Assembly: GCA_907165065.1 (NCBI GenBank)
Contig: OU015535.1
Span: 1,178,001 to 1,242,000 of the forward strand
Reading direction: 5' to 3'
Length of the DNA: 64,000 nucleotides
Source: Caprimulgus europaeus
Taxonomy: Eukaryota > Chordata > Aves > Caprimulgiformes > Caprimulgidae
Of the stretch, positions 37,820 through 50,215 are shown in pieces (the stretch's first letter is position 1; every line of letters starts with the position of its first letter). The position numbers were made by a program, and so were the translations under genes. The notes under the pieces are model-generated. The model saw only the letters and a program-made list of their open reading frames with translations, was not told the DNA's origin and searched no databases.

Positions 37820-38080
37820 ATTTGTAACCATATTTAAAAAAAAAAAAAAATCTCATTTGGATAGAAATAAATAGTTAGCTCTTTAAAAGTTAAACAATAA
37901 ATTGATTGTACTTGTAGAACATAAACTGGCTTTTTTCCAGTTCTGCAGACTCCTAATTAGCGGTGTTGGATCTGTGTATTTGTGTAAGTGATTAGATTGT
38001 TACAATGATCCGTACAGAGTTAAGAAACAGAGTGCAGATGATTACTGATTAGAGAAATGTTTATGGGATCTAAATGAAGT
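37820..38080. promoter_or_regulatory. Possible conserved non-coding element
   Basis: A repeat-free AT-rich block with AAACAATAAATTGATTGTAC, CTCCTAATTAGCGGTG, GTGATTAGATTG and GATTACTGATTAGAG. These are clustered homeodomain- and SOX-like cores. The call rests on appearance only. Confidence 0.27.
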
Positions 38081-39215
38081 GACCCACATAGTTCTTTGGT
38101 ATCCTCTTACCCCAGAGCACTGCACAACTTCTCTGCACAGCACCCAACGTCACCCTTTGGCTGCCCAAAGCAACGGCTGCTATTTCAATATGATTCCTAA
38201 AGCATTTCTAAAGGTTTTTGAGTTTGGTTGTTTTTTTAGGATTTGCTGTAACATCAGATTTTCTTACAAAATCATGACCACTTCTATGAACACATTTTCC
38301 TGTTCCTTGAGCATTTTGCCTTGAACTTAAACCTCAGAGACGCGTGAGGCAGAGGGTATGGCACGGCACAGAGCACACAGCAGCACTGAGAACTGAAGGT
38401 GGGCACCGAAATGCTGTCTGCTCTCCAGTTCAACCTCTCCTGCTTCAGTCAGGGCTGGAGACACAGTCCCCACCTGTAACAGCACCCTCCTTACCTTTAT
38501 GGTAAATCTTGAGGATGCTCCATGGGACAAGACTGACCTTTGCTGAGCCTGGATGAAAGGTTCCTGGTGTAAGAACAGGACTGGTTGGCACCTTGGCAAT
38601 GTGCTTCTTGGAGAAAGCTGTTCAGCTGCTTGGGGTTCCTCAACAATTAGACCTACACCTTGTTTTCTGTTTTAAAGAACAGAGACTATAACAGTTGCTA
38701 CTGATTTATAACACTTTTTTTTCTTGACAGTGTTTCATAGAAGTAAAAAAAATCCAATAAAACCCAATCTAGCTTGGAAGACCTTGCTAACAGGTCTTAA
38801 GTAGCAACTCCCACTTATTACATTGATGTGTCTGACTACAAGAGAAAAAATAGACTGAAGAGGAATTTGGAGACTGACTCAAACCACCATCTCCACCAAA
38901 GTTTTGGGTCAAGGAGGTTTCAGCTCCTGGGTTTTGGTTTTGGCCCATCTCCAGTAGAATCATAGATCTGGCTAAGATTTTCAGAATCAGTGTAGCCAGG
39001 AACTCAGTTATTAGTCCTTCAAACTATCAACTAACACCCAACCCCTCTAAACAGAGAGACAGCATGGGAAAAATAAATAGAAGCATCACATAGTGCTTTG
39101 CCAAATAAGCCAATCTTCTTCAGGAGTATGCTCATAACATCTGCAAAATACACATTCCTCAGAATAAACTCATATCCATATCCTTCAAATCCAGGTATAA
39201 AAAAAAAATCCAGGT

Positions 39216-39272
39216 AAAAAAAAGTGGGCTGTTCATTCTTATGGTTTAAAAATGAACAGCCCACTTTTTTTT
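39216..39272. repeat. Perfect inverted repeat: 22-bp arms, 13-base loop
   Basis: The left arm (39216-39237) is eight A followed by GTGGGCTGTTCATT. The right arm (39251-39272) is its exact reverse complement, AATGAACAGCCCAC followed by eight of eleven T. The loop is CTTATGGTTTAAA (39238-39250). A transcript of either strand would form a 57-base hairpin. Perfect arms suggest a recent inverted duplication, possibly by template switching, or selection. Confidence 0.95.
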
Positions 39273-40732
39273 TTTCCCTTTCTGCCTTGGAAGGAAAGCT
39301 TACTTGTTTGGATACCATTAATTTACCCACAAACCAAATTAAGTAAAATTAAACCAACTATACCTAATTTAAGCAAGAAAAAGAACTGCAAACTGGTGTG
39401 TTCCAGTACACAGTGACTCTGGAAGTGAGCCAAAGTCTCACAGCCACAGAACCACAGCTGACAACCAAGGAATTCAACTGAATCACTTCCATTGCCTACG
39501 ACCTCGTGACAAACTCCCCTTGTAAAATCGCGTTACTAGAAATCGTCTGTTTTACAGAGTGGTTAAAAAAAAAATGGAGAGAACACAAGCATAATTTTTT
39601 AGGTCTCACTTAAGCAGACACAGAACATGGAGAGCTTTCCCTCCTCCTCCCTCCAGTAATTGCTATTTAAAGATCATTTGAATGACCTTCTAGTACATCT
39701 TAGCCATCTTTTTATTTACTTGTCTGGTAAAACCCAATCCTTCATCAGGCCAAATAGTCAAAGAGATGGAAAATTTAAACCTTTCCAGCTCCTGAAGGAA
39801 AGTTTCTCCCAACAGCTGTCTTGCTTTATGAAAGCATGAAGTCAGTACATCCAATCTCATACTATCAATCACGCCGGCTGACGTTTCCTGCAAACTGTGT
39901 CCACAAGACAAACGGGGAAAGAGAACCTAAAAGGAACAACAAATTGCCAAAAAGCAGATGGAATTATGTGCTCTTGTTTATATTTGGCTGTTCAAATGAG
40001 CCTGGTCTAAATGCCTTCCCCTTCAGAAATAGAGCACTAAGCATCACTGCTGAAAACACCTGACACTCGTATTAAGAAATATTGAGTTTAATTGCAGTCC
40101 ATTAAAATGTGGAAATGTCTTCAATGTAGGATTAATGATTTAAGTGAACTGTCGGCTTTTAGAGTATTTTTAGGCCCTCCTCCTGCAGATGCAAACATCC
40201 TCTTACTCCCCCCCACACCCTCCCTGGCCCTGAACTTTTGCAAAAAAAGGTCTGCCACATGTTTCTCATCTCCTGGCTTTAGGTAAGTAGCGTTTAAAAT
40301 GACTCTGAACATCAAGCATCTATGATTTGTGACTTTCAGAAGAGTGTTTGTGTACACAAAGGGATGTTAAATTGTTGTTTTGACTTTAATCTAAATAATT
40401 TTCATTTCCTCTTACAGTGAACATTTTCTACACATACCAAAACAGGGTTTTGTTTTTGTCAGTTCTTATATATGCAGAAGTATGAAGTTACACACTGTGT
40501 GGAAGGCTCTGACCGCTGGTACTCTGTTTGTAACTTTCCTCTACATACACAGTTAGCTCTTGTCCCAGACAAGACTTGCAGTTGGATTTCAGCTGCGCTG
40601 GCATTCAGGTCTACAGGCATGCACACAGGGTGGAATGAGGGTAAGAGGTGTTGATTGCTGACAATTGTAAAATCACAGGAAAAAATATTCAGTGCATTGA
40701 ATACTGTAAATACAAATATAAATGTTTTCAAA

Positions 40733-41171
40733 AGAGAAAAGGAAAAAAAAGAGAAAAGGAAAAAAAAGAGAAAAGGAAAAAAAAGAGAAAAGGAAAAAAA
40801 AGAGAAAAGAAAAAAAAGAGAAAAGAAAAAAAAAAAGAAAAAAGAAAAAAAAAAGAAAAAAGAAAAAAAAGAGAAAAAAAGAGAAAAGGAAAAAAAAGAG
40901 AAAAGGAAAAAAAAGAGAAAAGGAAAAAAAAGAGAAAAGGAAAAAAAAGAGAAAAGGAAAAAAAAGAGAAAAGGAAAAAAAAGAGAAAAGGAAAAAAAAG
41001 AGAAAAGGAAAAAAGAGAAAATGAAAAAAAGAGAAAATGAAAAAAAGAGAAAATGAAAAAAAGAGAAAAAAAAGGGGAAAAGGGAGAGAGGGAAAAGGGA
41101 GAGAGGGAAAAGGGAGAGAGGGAAAAGGGAGAGAGGGAAAAGGGAGAGAGGGAAAAGGGAGAGAGGGAAAA
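40733..41171 (+). repeat. Purine minisatellite with periods 17, 16 and 15 bp
   Basis: From 40733 to about 41012 the unit is GGAAAAAAAAGAGAAAA. GG starts recur every 17 bases at 40741, 40758, 40775, 40792 and again from 40888 to 41007, with a degraded A-rich stretch between. From about 41013 to 41066 the unit becomes GAGAAAATGAAAAAAA (16 bp, three copies). From 41082 to 41171 it is GGGAGAGAGGGAAAA (15 bp, six copies). The lysine/glutamate-rich translations over it are artefacts. All purines are on the + strand, apart from the T in each 16-bp unit. Confidence 0.96.
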
Positions 41172-42488
41172 AAGAAAATCTGTTTCTTTAGTGAAATCAC
41201 CAGGACCTAAGTTGCTAAAAAAATTGTCTCATATTCTAGGATATTAACTACAGAGCTGTCAACATCCAAGGTGGGCTAAAGCTGACAGCATTTCAACTGC
41301 AAATCATTCCTGGCCTCTACAACACCAGCAAAAATCAGCAGCCTGCTACACCTGGGAAGTTGCTGGGTTCTGGCCCAACAGTGACAGCCCTAGTGCATGG
41401 ATCCTGCTGGATCCAGCAATCATGGAATCACACTGGTTCATCTCCTACCCTGCTCTCCCACCCTGAGATCATCCAACAATGACTTGTAAGGTTGTGCTAA
41501 CTGGCTCCTGATTTACTAATGGTTTACCACAAGAAAGTGTGGAAGGTGAAGGTGGCCCAACAATCCAAGAAGCCTTGAAAACCCACACCCATCACCACAT
41601 CCACTACCTGCGAGCCTAGAAATCACCACTTTTCTGCCACACCCCTCCCAGTTGGTTTCTGAAGCCCATATTTATGTATCATCACCCTCTCTCTCCTTTC
41701 ATAATGAGGAAATTCAGAATCATTCAAACATCTAAATCTTACTGGATCAGCTCTGAAGCTTGTAGTTAGTTGTGTGGACAGGGTGTAAATCCAGGTGCAA
41801 TGTAAGTAGCCTTCCAGATTGGTCAATCAAAATCAAAACAAAATCCACCCTAAAAGCTGAAATTCTATTTGCCAAATAAATGAATGGAAAATGAGATGTA
41901 ATGTTCAAGTATGGAAAAGGATTTCAAACCCTTCAGTTTCACCCTTTAGCAAACTGGTCACGATTCTTGTGTCTTGTGCATCTCAAAAGGAAATTAAAAG
42001 AAAGTCAGACAATGCCCACAGTGTTAAAGGCCAAAAAGTACCAAAAAATTGTACATGGAGCTTGGGGTTCTGAAGGGTTAAAGTTGCACCTTAATAAATA
42101 CAGATAATACCTGGTCACTTGCTGTATATTTGTCATTTAACTCTTACAGAAATTAGTATTTTACATTTTAAAACAATGCCCCATCTTTTTCAGAAAATGT
42201 ATTTTCTTATTCTTTTTCCACTGTTCCCACAGAGAACCATAAAAAAAAAAGCTTAATTCTCAACTCTATTTTATCTGTAAACAGGCCTGAAGCAGTCTCA
42301 GTCTGCCCGTGTGCACACTATATATAGCATGTACTAGATCATTAACATCCCCTCATTAAAAATGCAGTTCACAGCATTTTTTCTTAAGCTTTTTCTTTCA
42401 AGTAGGTGAGAGCATCACAATTTACTTCACTACATTTAAAGGAAGCAGAAGAATTTCTGAAGACACCATTCTGAATGACATCATCATT
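41172..42488. other. Single-copy sequence, no gene seen
   Basis: No repeat or coding frame is recognised. A 14-bp perfect palindrome, TGCTGGATCCAGCA, lies at 41405-41418. A TATATATAG stretch lies near 42320. Confidence 0.45.
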
Positions 42489-42875
42489 GAGAGAGTTGGG
42501 GCTGTTCAGCCTGGAGAAGGCTCCAGGGAGATCTTATAGCGGCCTCTCAGTACCTGGAGGGGCTTCAGGAAGGCTGGGGAGGGACTTTTCATAAGGGCAG
42601 GGAGTGACAGAACACGGGGAAATGGCTTTAAACTGAAAGAGGGGAGGTTTGGATTGGATATTAGGAAGAAATTCTTTGGTGTGAGGGTGGTGAGACACTG
42701 GCCCAGGTTGCCCAGAGAAGCTGTGGCTGCTCCTCCCTGGAAGTGTTCTCGGCCAGGTTGGATGAGGCTTTGAGCAACCTGGTCTGGTGGAAGGTGTCCC
42801 TGCTGCTGGCAGGGGGGTTGGGACTGGATGAGCTTAAGGTCCCTTCTAACCCAAACCAGCCTGGGATTCTATAAT
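42489..42875 (+). mobile_element. CR1 LINE fragment, plus strand, 3' end (type B)
   Basis: The copy starts at TGAGAGAGTTGGGGCTGTTC within ORF2 and ends at GGGATTCTATAATC, a decayed CR1 terminus. It matches the 56757 copy along its length. A 6-base deletion follows CAGCCTGGAGA, and several other changes are present. Minus-strand frames over it are antisense artefacts. It is too short and decayed to encode anything. Confidence 0.94.
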
Positions 42876-45800
42876 CACATTTCTCTCCCACACATTTTTC
42901 CATGCTGACCACTGTTGCAAGTACCACATCAAGAACAAGCTTCTCAGCAACCATTTTGGTGTTATCTGGACATGACTGACACCAGTTTCAGATTCATAAA
43001 GACAAAGAAACACCTGAAGATAGACCACACTTCTCAGGTCCCCAACAGGACTTGATCTGGGAGTTGGATACTTTCAGGGCTTTTTCACATCTCTGCCAGA
43101 GAATCATCTCTAATTTCCATCAGTAAGAACCATGTTCCACAAGACAGCAAGTTTTGTGAGAAAATGGTTAGAGATTAAGATAATTCTTGCAAAAGTTGTA
43201 TGATTTTCCCAAAAGTCAAGTATTTAGAACAGGTAAAGTTGAGACACAAAATAGCCATAATTTTGACTTTTTTGGGTTTGTTTTTGTTTTTTTAACCAGC
43301 AACCTACCCACATTCTATCCCAACCCCAAGGATGTGAAATGAGTAAGAACATGCAGCAAAGACTGAAGAATCAAAGTGTAGTAAGTGAAGTTTAAGCAGC
43401 CAGAGAGACCACACGTCTTGGACAGCCAGCCAGTAAATCAGCCTCTATGTGGATTACATGGCTTTTCCAGCAGGGAAAGTAATATGGTCCTTTGTGACTT
43501 CCACTGCCTAATGAACAGGAACTCCATGGAGAGAGAGGGGAAGACCTCTTCAAGACATTTGTGAAGCAAAAACCCTGCTCCCAGCCTTCGTCTTTGCCAG
43601 ACAATATGGACAAATGCTCAAGCCCTGCAGACTCAGCCCTTGCCAGAGATGTCCTGCAGACAGCAAGCAGCCTTGTAGGAAAGTATTGTAGCTACTTTAA
43701 GGAAGCTCAGGAATCTGGGAGGGTATAAATCATATCCTAAAGGAAGACATTTCCTATACAGTTATTTTTCTTTCTGCAAGATTCATGCCATCCAGGCTAA
43801 TGAAATTCTGTATTTTATTAAAATTCTCTATCGAGGCACCGAAAGGTTCAGGTTGTTTGGTCCTCGTTAGATAGCAGTGTCCACCTACCTCTTCCTTGCT
43901 TCCCTTACCAAGAGTTTTCAGCTGGAATCTAGGAGTGGATTAGAGGCCTCTAGAAGTCCATAGATTTGGAATCAGACCTTGAAAGTAGTGGGGCATGGAA
44001 ATGTCACTGAAATCCACTGGCAACCAATTATTACGTGTTAACCACAAACGGTGCCTGCCAAACCGGCTCTCACGATCTGGGTCTCCATCTGCTGGTGAAG
44101 AGAATGACAACCCAAGACCAAGGGCTATTGTACCACCACAGTTAATAGCATCTTTGTGGTTGTACTTGCTAAACACACCAGAGCACCTGCCTCTATCCAC
44201 AAAAAATAGGGCAGATTGTGATTCCTACTAAATAAAGTTACCATGTGATCCAGGACATGCAGCCTGGACAATGGGTGAAGCCTTACCACCATGACAACCA
44301 AGAAAAAAAGCCAAGTTGCAGGAGGCACAGGTTGTAGTTTTGTTGGGTTTTGGAAGGGTTTTTTGTCTGTTTGTTTGGTTTTTGTTTTAATCAAAGCTTG
44401 CTACTTCTAACAGAAAGCTCATACAACTAGGAAATATTTTGACCAGAGGGTTGATTGCTGCTTCTTTCTTCTGACCAGCCATGCCCCTTTCTAGATGAGT
44501 CTTGTCCTTGAAGTATATCCAATAGAATGAAAAGGGTATAAACTAGAGAAGTCACAGAGTTCCATAGACAAATTGATAGAGGGGTTTGGAACTCTTGAAT
44601 CTCTTAAATCTCTCCTATCCAAAAAGATATTTACAAAAAAAAGAGTTAATTGATCAAAAAAAAAAAAAGTTGTTAAACATGCCTGAATAATTTATGGACC
44701 CTGGGTCTTACAAGCTGATAGAAAAAAAGAACAGATTTTTGCACCATATTTGTTGTTGTTTTATAAAGCCTACAAACACAGACACTTCCTTGCTCTCTGC
44801 TGGTGTCATCTCTTTCACCATTCATGGACCCTCCAAAACTTGTCCCAGCAGTCCTTGCTACTGCATAGGCCACGTGGAACCAGAAAACAAAAGGATCCCA
44901 GCTGAGAGATAGACGTGCAGGAGAAGAATAAGGTGGACAAAATCAAACATAAGAATATGATATTATGGGAAAGAACACAAGATAAAGGCAGAAGCAACTT
45001 CTAAACAACATCAAAAAGGTAGTAGATGGGGGAAAAGAAGAAACTATAGAAGTTCAAATCCTGAAGTGGATGGCACTGCCAGATGAACACCTAATTAAGG
45101 TACCAAGAAAGAGCAACAAAGAGACAGAACAAGCTCCAGTGAGTTAAGTTTTTCTGCTAACTACAAAACCACACTGTACAGTCCTCAGAAAGGGAGTATT
45201 TTTGACAGGAATATTTGGGCTAATTAATGACATACTGTAATTAAACACCTTTTACACTCTGTAGACTTAATTCAGCAAGACTGAGCTTGTCTGACCAAAA
45301 ACTATTTGTATAAAGCTGATTTAAATGTTGTTAGTCTCTGAAGCCCAAGGCTGCACACGGACTGCACCTAGTGCACATCCTGCCAACAAAAAAAACCAAA
45401 AATAAATCAATAAATAAAACCCACAAAGGTAGAAATTTCCTTAAGAAATAGAGGAGTTCATAGCTCCTGTTGCAGACTGTTAGATATGGATAGGAAAAGT
45501 GTCCTCAACTCAAAAGAATAAATTATTCCTACTAGAAAAAATAATGGAAAATTCAGAAACCTTCCTTTTCAGGAGGTTCACTCATATCACGTCCAGGTTT
45601 CAATACAAGGCAGGTTTAATTTTTTTATTAATAATTTAGGTAAGAACATAAAGTCAACACAATATGCAGTAAAGTAAATCTAATACGAAGCTTGCTGACA
45701 GTATAATGCATAAAACTGTGCCTTACATAAAATGGGAAGCAATTTTTGAGAGCAAAGTCATTTGGGAACCCTATTTGTAACCTCCTCATCACAGGAAAGC

Positions 45801-46129
45801 ATTGCTGCCACTGTCACTGTGTCCTGACCATTTGTCCTAGATCCCACCACTGTTATGTCCACGTGGATTTGCAATGAGCATCCAAAGCTCAGTTCTGCAA
45901 AACTTCCATTTTTTTGTTTTTTCCTTCCAGATTTTAAGGAAGAAGTCAAAGAGCAAAGTATTTAAATGGCCAGCTAAAGGGATACAGATTTTTACCCACA
46001 CAAAAATCTCCTCAGATTTCCTCTGATAAACTGCCTTGTGCATGCTTATGACCACTTTTTCTTTTTCATTTAAAAGCAAAATTAACTCTAAATCCACTTT
46101 GTCTCCCTGACATGTAAACACATTTCATA

Positions 46130-46740
46130 CTAACTGCACAAGAAATGTGCTTCGGATTATCGCCTTAATATCTGAGTTACACAACTTTCCGAGCCCCTGT
46201 GCTCTTTGTGGATTAACAAACTATCAGAATTATTAGGCAGCATTAAAGGGTAATTTCCCTCGTTTTGTAGAGTACAATTATTCAAGCAATTATGCAAGCA
46301 TAGGAAGCAATTGCTGATAACTTATTTTTTCAGAAATAAGACCCTAGTTTTTCAGAAATAGCTTCCAATGTAATTGCTGTGAAACCTGAAGAGCAAAAAC
46401 AGCCACTCTGTAAATACACAGATTTTACCATTTAAATAAATGGTTATTTTTTTTTTTCCTTATAAAATAAAGTGTTACCTGATGCCTGAAAGTTTCAGAT
46501 GGCATGAAAATTAGGCTTCAATTGCACAGAGAAAGTAACTACTTTGTACTGGTAATGGCCAAACACTGTAATGATTTGTAAATTAAACTGTGCTGTAATT
46601 GCTGCACAGAGCTCTACAGTAAGCGAGAGTGTGGCAATAGTGGGCTTGTAAAATGGGGTGACACATTTTGCATCGGGCTACTTTAGAAACTGCAGTTGCT
46701 ATAAAATCCAGTTAGCAGGGCTAACCATGACTGCAGTTCT
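46130..46740. promoter_or_regulatory. Possible conserved non-coding block
   Basis: The stretch is repeat-free except for a T-run near 46448. It carries TTCGGATTATCGCCTTAATA, GAATTATTAGGCAGCATTAA, CAATTATTCAAGCAATTATG and TGCTGTAATTGCTGCACAG. Repeated TAATTG/CAATTA cores suggest a homeodomain-type enhancer. No alignment was made. Confidence 0.3.
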
Positions 46741-47939
46741 CCACAAGCCCCCACACACATCTCCAATCAATTACCTCTAATCTGCACCACCATAAAGACG
46801 TTCACAAACCATTACCCAGGTTTCTGGCAATGAATTTGAGCTCTGTGGTGAGACTCCCCAGCTACTCCCACTCTTCTGTCCTACTTTCTCCTTCCCCCAT
46901 ACAGTAGGTGAGGTTCAGACTCTCTGGAAAGTCCCTGGGAAGGCTAGTAGGAAAATTTTTGTCATCTTGAGCCACCCAACATGGGCACAGAAACATCCAC
47001 GTGCCTCATACATGGTAATCTAAGGATTTTGTTGTGACACAGTAAATTCTTTATGGAAGCAATTATGTCACCACACAGTAGAAGTTGGAGTTGACCAACA
47101 TAAATGTGAGCTCCCAGTCTCCTAGAGGCTGACACCACAGGATTTTAATGTGCCAATTCAAGGCCTGAATTCACTGTAGCCAATAAAATTAGATTTGCTA
47201 GAGTATTATCCTCAAATAAACATAAGGGTGTGGACATGGCTAAAACAAATACAGGGAAATGACCTCCTCTGTGGAAACACTCCTGAAAGTCACCCAGCTC
47301 TGCACAGTGTCTGTCTCATCTACTCCACTTGGTCTTCTTTCCTGTTTTCATTGCATACAGTGTTGAGTAAACCCTTCTCTTGGCCAACTGGTGCTCCAAC
47401 TGCCTCTGCCTTTTGTTAACCTGAAGTTCATCTTCCCTGAACAAGTCTCTGACCTGGACTTTTTGTTTTCTCTCCATTTTCATGACTCCCTGCCTCATAC
47501 AATCACCCTCTTTGTCTGGGTCACCTTTCCCTCTCTCTTCCTGAAGCCTCCCTTGTTCCAATCCTGATGTCACAAGGTGAACATTGAGAGGTTCTTACCA
47601 GTTTGCTTTCTCTGCTCTGGTGCTCCACACTCCCCAACTCACTTTGATAACTATTTCTTTCTTGACTGTGCTATGAAATTATGAAATTGAGTACAGACTA
47701 AAGCTTTATTTCTAATCAAAACCAAGCCCTGGCATTATAAACTCAGTAATGCTAACTGTATCCATTTTTATTCTGAACATGCTGAATAACTGGAAGCAAA
47801 GAATAAAGCAGGAATATTTAAAATTAAATTGCATAAGGAATCAAGCATTTTAAGAACAAATAGCTAACCAGAAAGTTGGAGATGGTCTAGAAAACACTGC
47901 TACTATTTTGCAAAATTACAGAGTAAGAAGTTCCAATTT

Positions 47940-48205
47940 ACTTAAGGTAATACTTTTATTTAGCTTTATTTTATTAGAATAAGAACCTTGTAGCTGCCTG
48001 GTCTTATGCATGAAGCTATTCCAGAAGAGCTTATGGGCTGTTTAAATTGTCTGGCCTAATCAATGATAAAGTCTATAATTAAATCAGAATGCTGTCATTC
48101 AAACATACTTAATTTGGAATATATTATAGATTTAAAAGCGTAAACAATGACAAGGAAATAGCAAGCTTAATACAGCAATTAGAGAAAGGGTTTCATTAAG
48201 GGTCA
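47940..48205. promoter_or_regulatory. Possible conserved non-coding element
   Basis: AT-rich, repeat-free sequence with GGCCTAATCAATGATAAAG, TCTATAATTAAATCAG, GCGTAAACAATGACAAGG and ACAGCAATTAGAG. The motif density looks enhancer-like. The call rests on composition alone. Confidence 0.25.
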
Positions 48206-49479
48206 CCCCAGCATATGGATTCCATTTCACAGAAAATATCTGCCAAAGCCACGCAGAAGCCACAAGGGTTATTCTGTTACCATGGAATACGAGTGCATCT
48301 GATCTTACAGGACTACAGGAGAAGGAGCACGTGGAAATACTTGCTCTCTGATGTCAGTGGAAAGCTGTCCACTGAAGCCACTGCACATTGGAGTAAGAAA
48401 AAGAGGCATTTCGAGATGTCACAGTATTTCAGCAGTGGCAACCACTCCTCCTGGTTGTGGGAAGCACCATTGTGCAGCATCCTTGCCCTGGCTACCCAGC
48501 AGTAGAGCCAGGGAGGTGGGGCAGCATCATTTTTATCATTTACCAGTTAAAACACATTTTTTCCTCAAGCCACATCCTGTGTGTAATGGTAAAAATGTTG
48601 GTCTGCCCATGAGGTGAGGGACCTCATGATAGTACCTACCTGGAGTTTGAGCAGATTTCTTTAAATGTAAAAATCCATCAAGGAAATGAAAATTGGAGTC
48701 AGGTTACACCCGCCTGCAATGGTCCCTTTGGACCTCAAAAAAATATATGAACCTATGAAATTTTCAAAATTCCCCTTTTGAAGGATTGCCCACAGGTCTG
48801 CAAGCACAAGTTTCAGTTTTTTTCATTATTTAAATAAAAACCAGGAATAGGGAAGCTATAAAATGTTGTAACATGTGTGGCTTCTTTATATATCAACTAA
48901 TAACTCTTTAAAAAAAAGGACACAGACCCCCAGAAATCAACTTTTCTACACTGAAACTACAACCTCTTCAGATATTTGACACACCATGGTGTTCATGTGC
49001 CTTTTCTTTGAAAAAAAACTACTTTTTTCTCAAGATTTACAGATCAAAAATCAGTGTTTCATTTGGGAAAAAAAAAAAAAAAAAAGGTCCTAGGGCTGCT
49101 TCATGCCAGACTACAGCACCAGTTCTGTATTTGGCCCCACTCCTGAAGAACAGAGATTTACCAGCCCCCTGCTCCTCTGGTACCCGCAGCAAACCAGGAC
49201 CCTGCGCCCAGCTCGCCAGATCCTCCATGCCCAGCTTCCCCCGAGCCTGGGACCCCTCGTTTCCCACACACAAGGAGCCTAACTGCTGAATTCTCTGTAA
49301 GTAGCACTAATATTGGTTTGGAAGAGCACTTAAAATGCGATGAGACTAGTTCATTAGAGTTTGTGTTTCCAGGATGTTTTGGGATTAGCGGTAAAAAAAA
49401 ATACATATATATAAATATATGAGTCTCAGAAACAAGCTGGAGCAACTGCTGCGTATTAAAACAGGATGGAAAAAGTTAT

Positions 49480-50215
49480 TCTATTGATGCCAGCTATGTT
49501 AGTCTACTAGCTAAATGATTAATGTTGATAATTCCTCTCCAGCAGACTCATTAAACCTGAACTTATTTTTCTTATGGGCCTTTGACATTTCCTACTTTCT
49601 TAATATCAGAGGTAATGACAGTGGCGTGATTATATACTTATTCCTTTCCACCTTCAAGCAGTTTTCTTTGGCAAGAGTCACTTTTCAAGCAGAAAACCTG
49701 CACACGAGTATTCATTCTTTCCCCAAAAACTGTTACAGCTCCATTAGCAGCACTAAATGGCAGTGCCTTAGAGGAATGCACAACAACCCTTCTCAAAATC
49801 AAATAGCCGAGGTATTCAGCTCCATACCATGAGAAAGAGATTTTTTCTACAAAACTGCAGTTTATAATGGTAAGGGGGGGTTCTGCCCCCTCCCCCCCAC
49901 ATCTCTTTTAGATCCTGTTGTCAAAAAATGTCCAAGTTAAACAAAGAAGAAATTACAGAATGAATCTGGAGCTTAGCCTTGAAGAATTAGGTTTCACTCT
50001 AATTGAGATCATACGCTGCATGTGCAGTTTTGGCACATAAGCCATATTAATCAGAAAGTCTTTAATCGTGGATAATTTCTCCTGTGTGTGCCAGATTGGG
50101 CATTCTGCTGCTGGCCTGGCTTCTAAGTCTGTTTAAGAGTCCACCTTTGACTTCATAAACACCCGCTTACAAAATTGGGGTCAACTTCCTCCTATGAAGG
50201 TATGCTACACTGGCG
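49480..50215. promoter_or_regulatory. Possible conserved non-coding block
   Basis: Two repeat-free parts (49480-49850 and 49920-50215) flank a short G/C hairpin. Words include GCTAAATGATTAATGTTGAT, CACTCTAATTGAGATCAT and GCCATATTAATCAGAAAGTC. It was judged by eye. The 105-codon frame across the first part lacks any recognisable domain. Confidence 0.25.
49874..49898. repeat. G7 / C5TC7 short hairpin
   Basis: Seven G, the loop TTCTG, then five C, T and seven C. The arms can pair, and the C-rich side is a long C-run on the + strand. It stands out in AT-rich surroundings. Confidence 0.85.

Larger units (their letters stand above)
37451..40732. other. AT-rich single-copy interval with one perfect inverted repeat
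   Basis: No gene is recognised. It includes a candidate conserved block at 37820-38080 and the hairpin at 39216-39272. A donor-like AGGTAAGT at about 40281 and an acceptor-like pyrimidine tract plus CAG at about 40418 bracket only 136 bp and no convincing exons. Confidence 0.45.

Noticed and set aside
38955-38985. GAATCATAGATCTGG, possible CR1 3' end
   Set aside because: Only one octamer-like word is present and no CR1 body follows.
40260-40425. Splice-donor-like AGGTAAGT near 40281 and acceptor-like pyrimidine tract near 40418
   Set aside because: They would bound a 136-bp intron with no convincing exon on either side. Such matches are common by chance.
40648-41247. Lysine/glutamate/arginine-rich frames of 93-175 codons
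   Set aside because: They only translate the 17/16/15-bp purine minisatellite.
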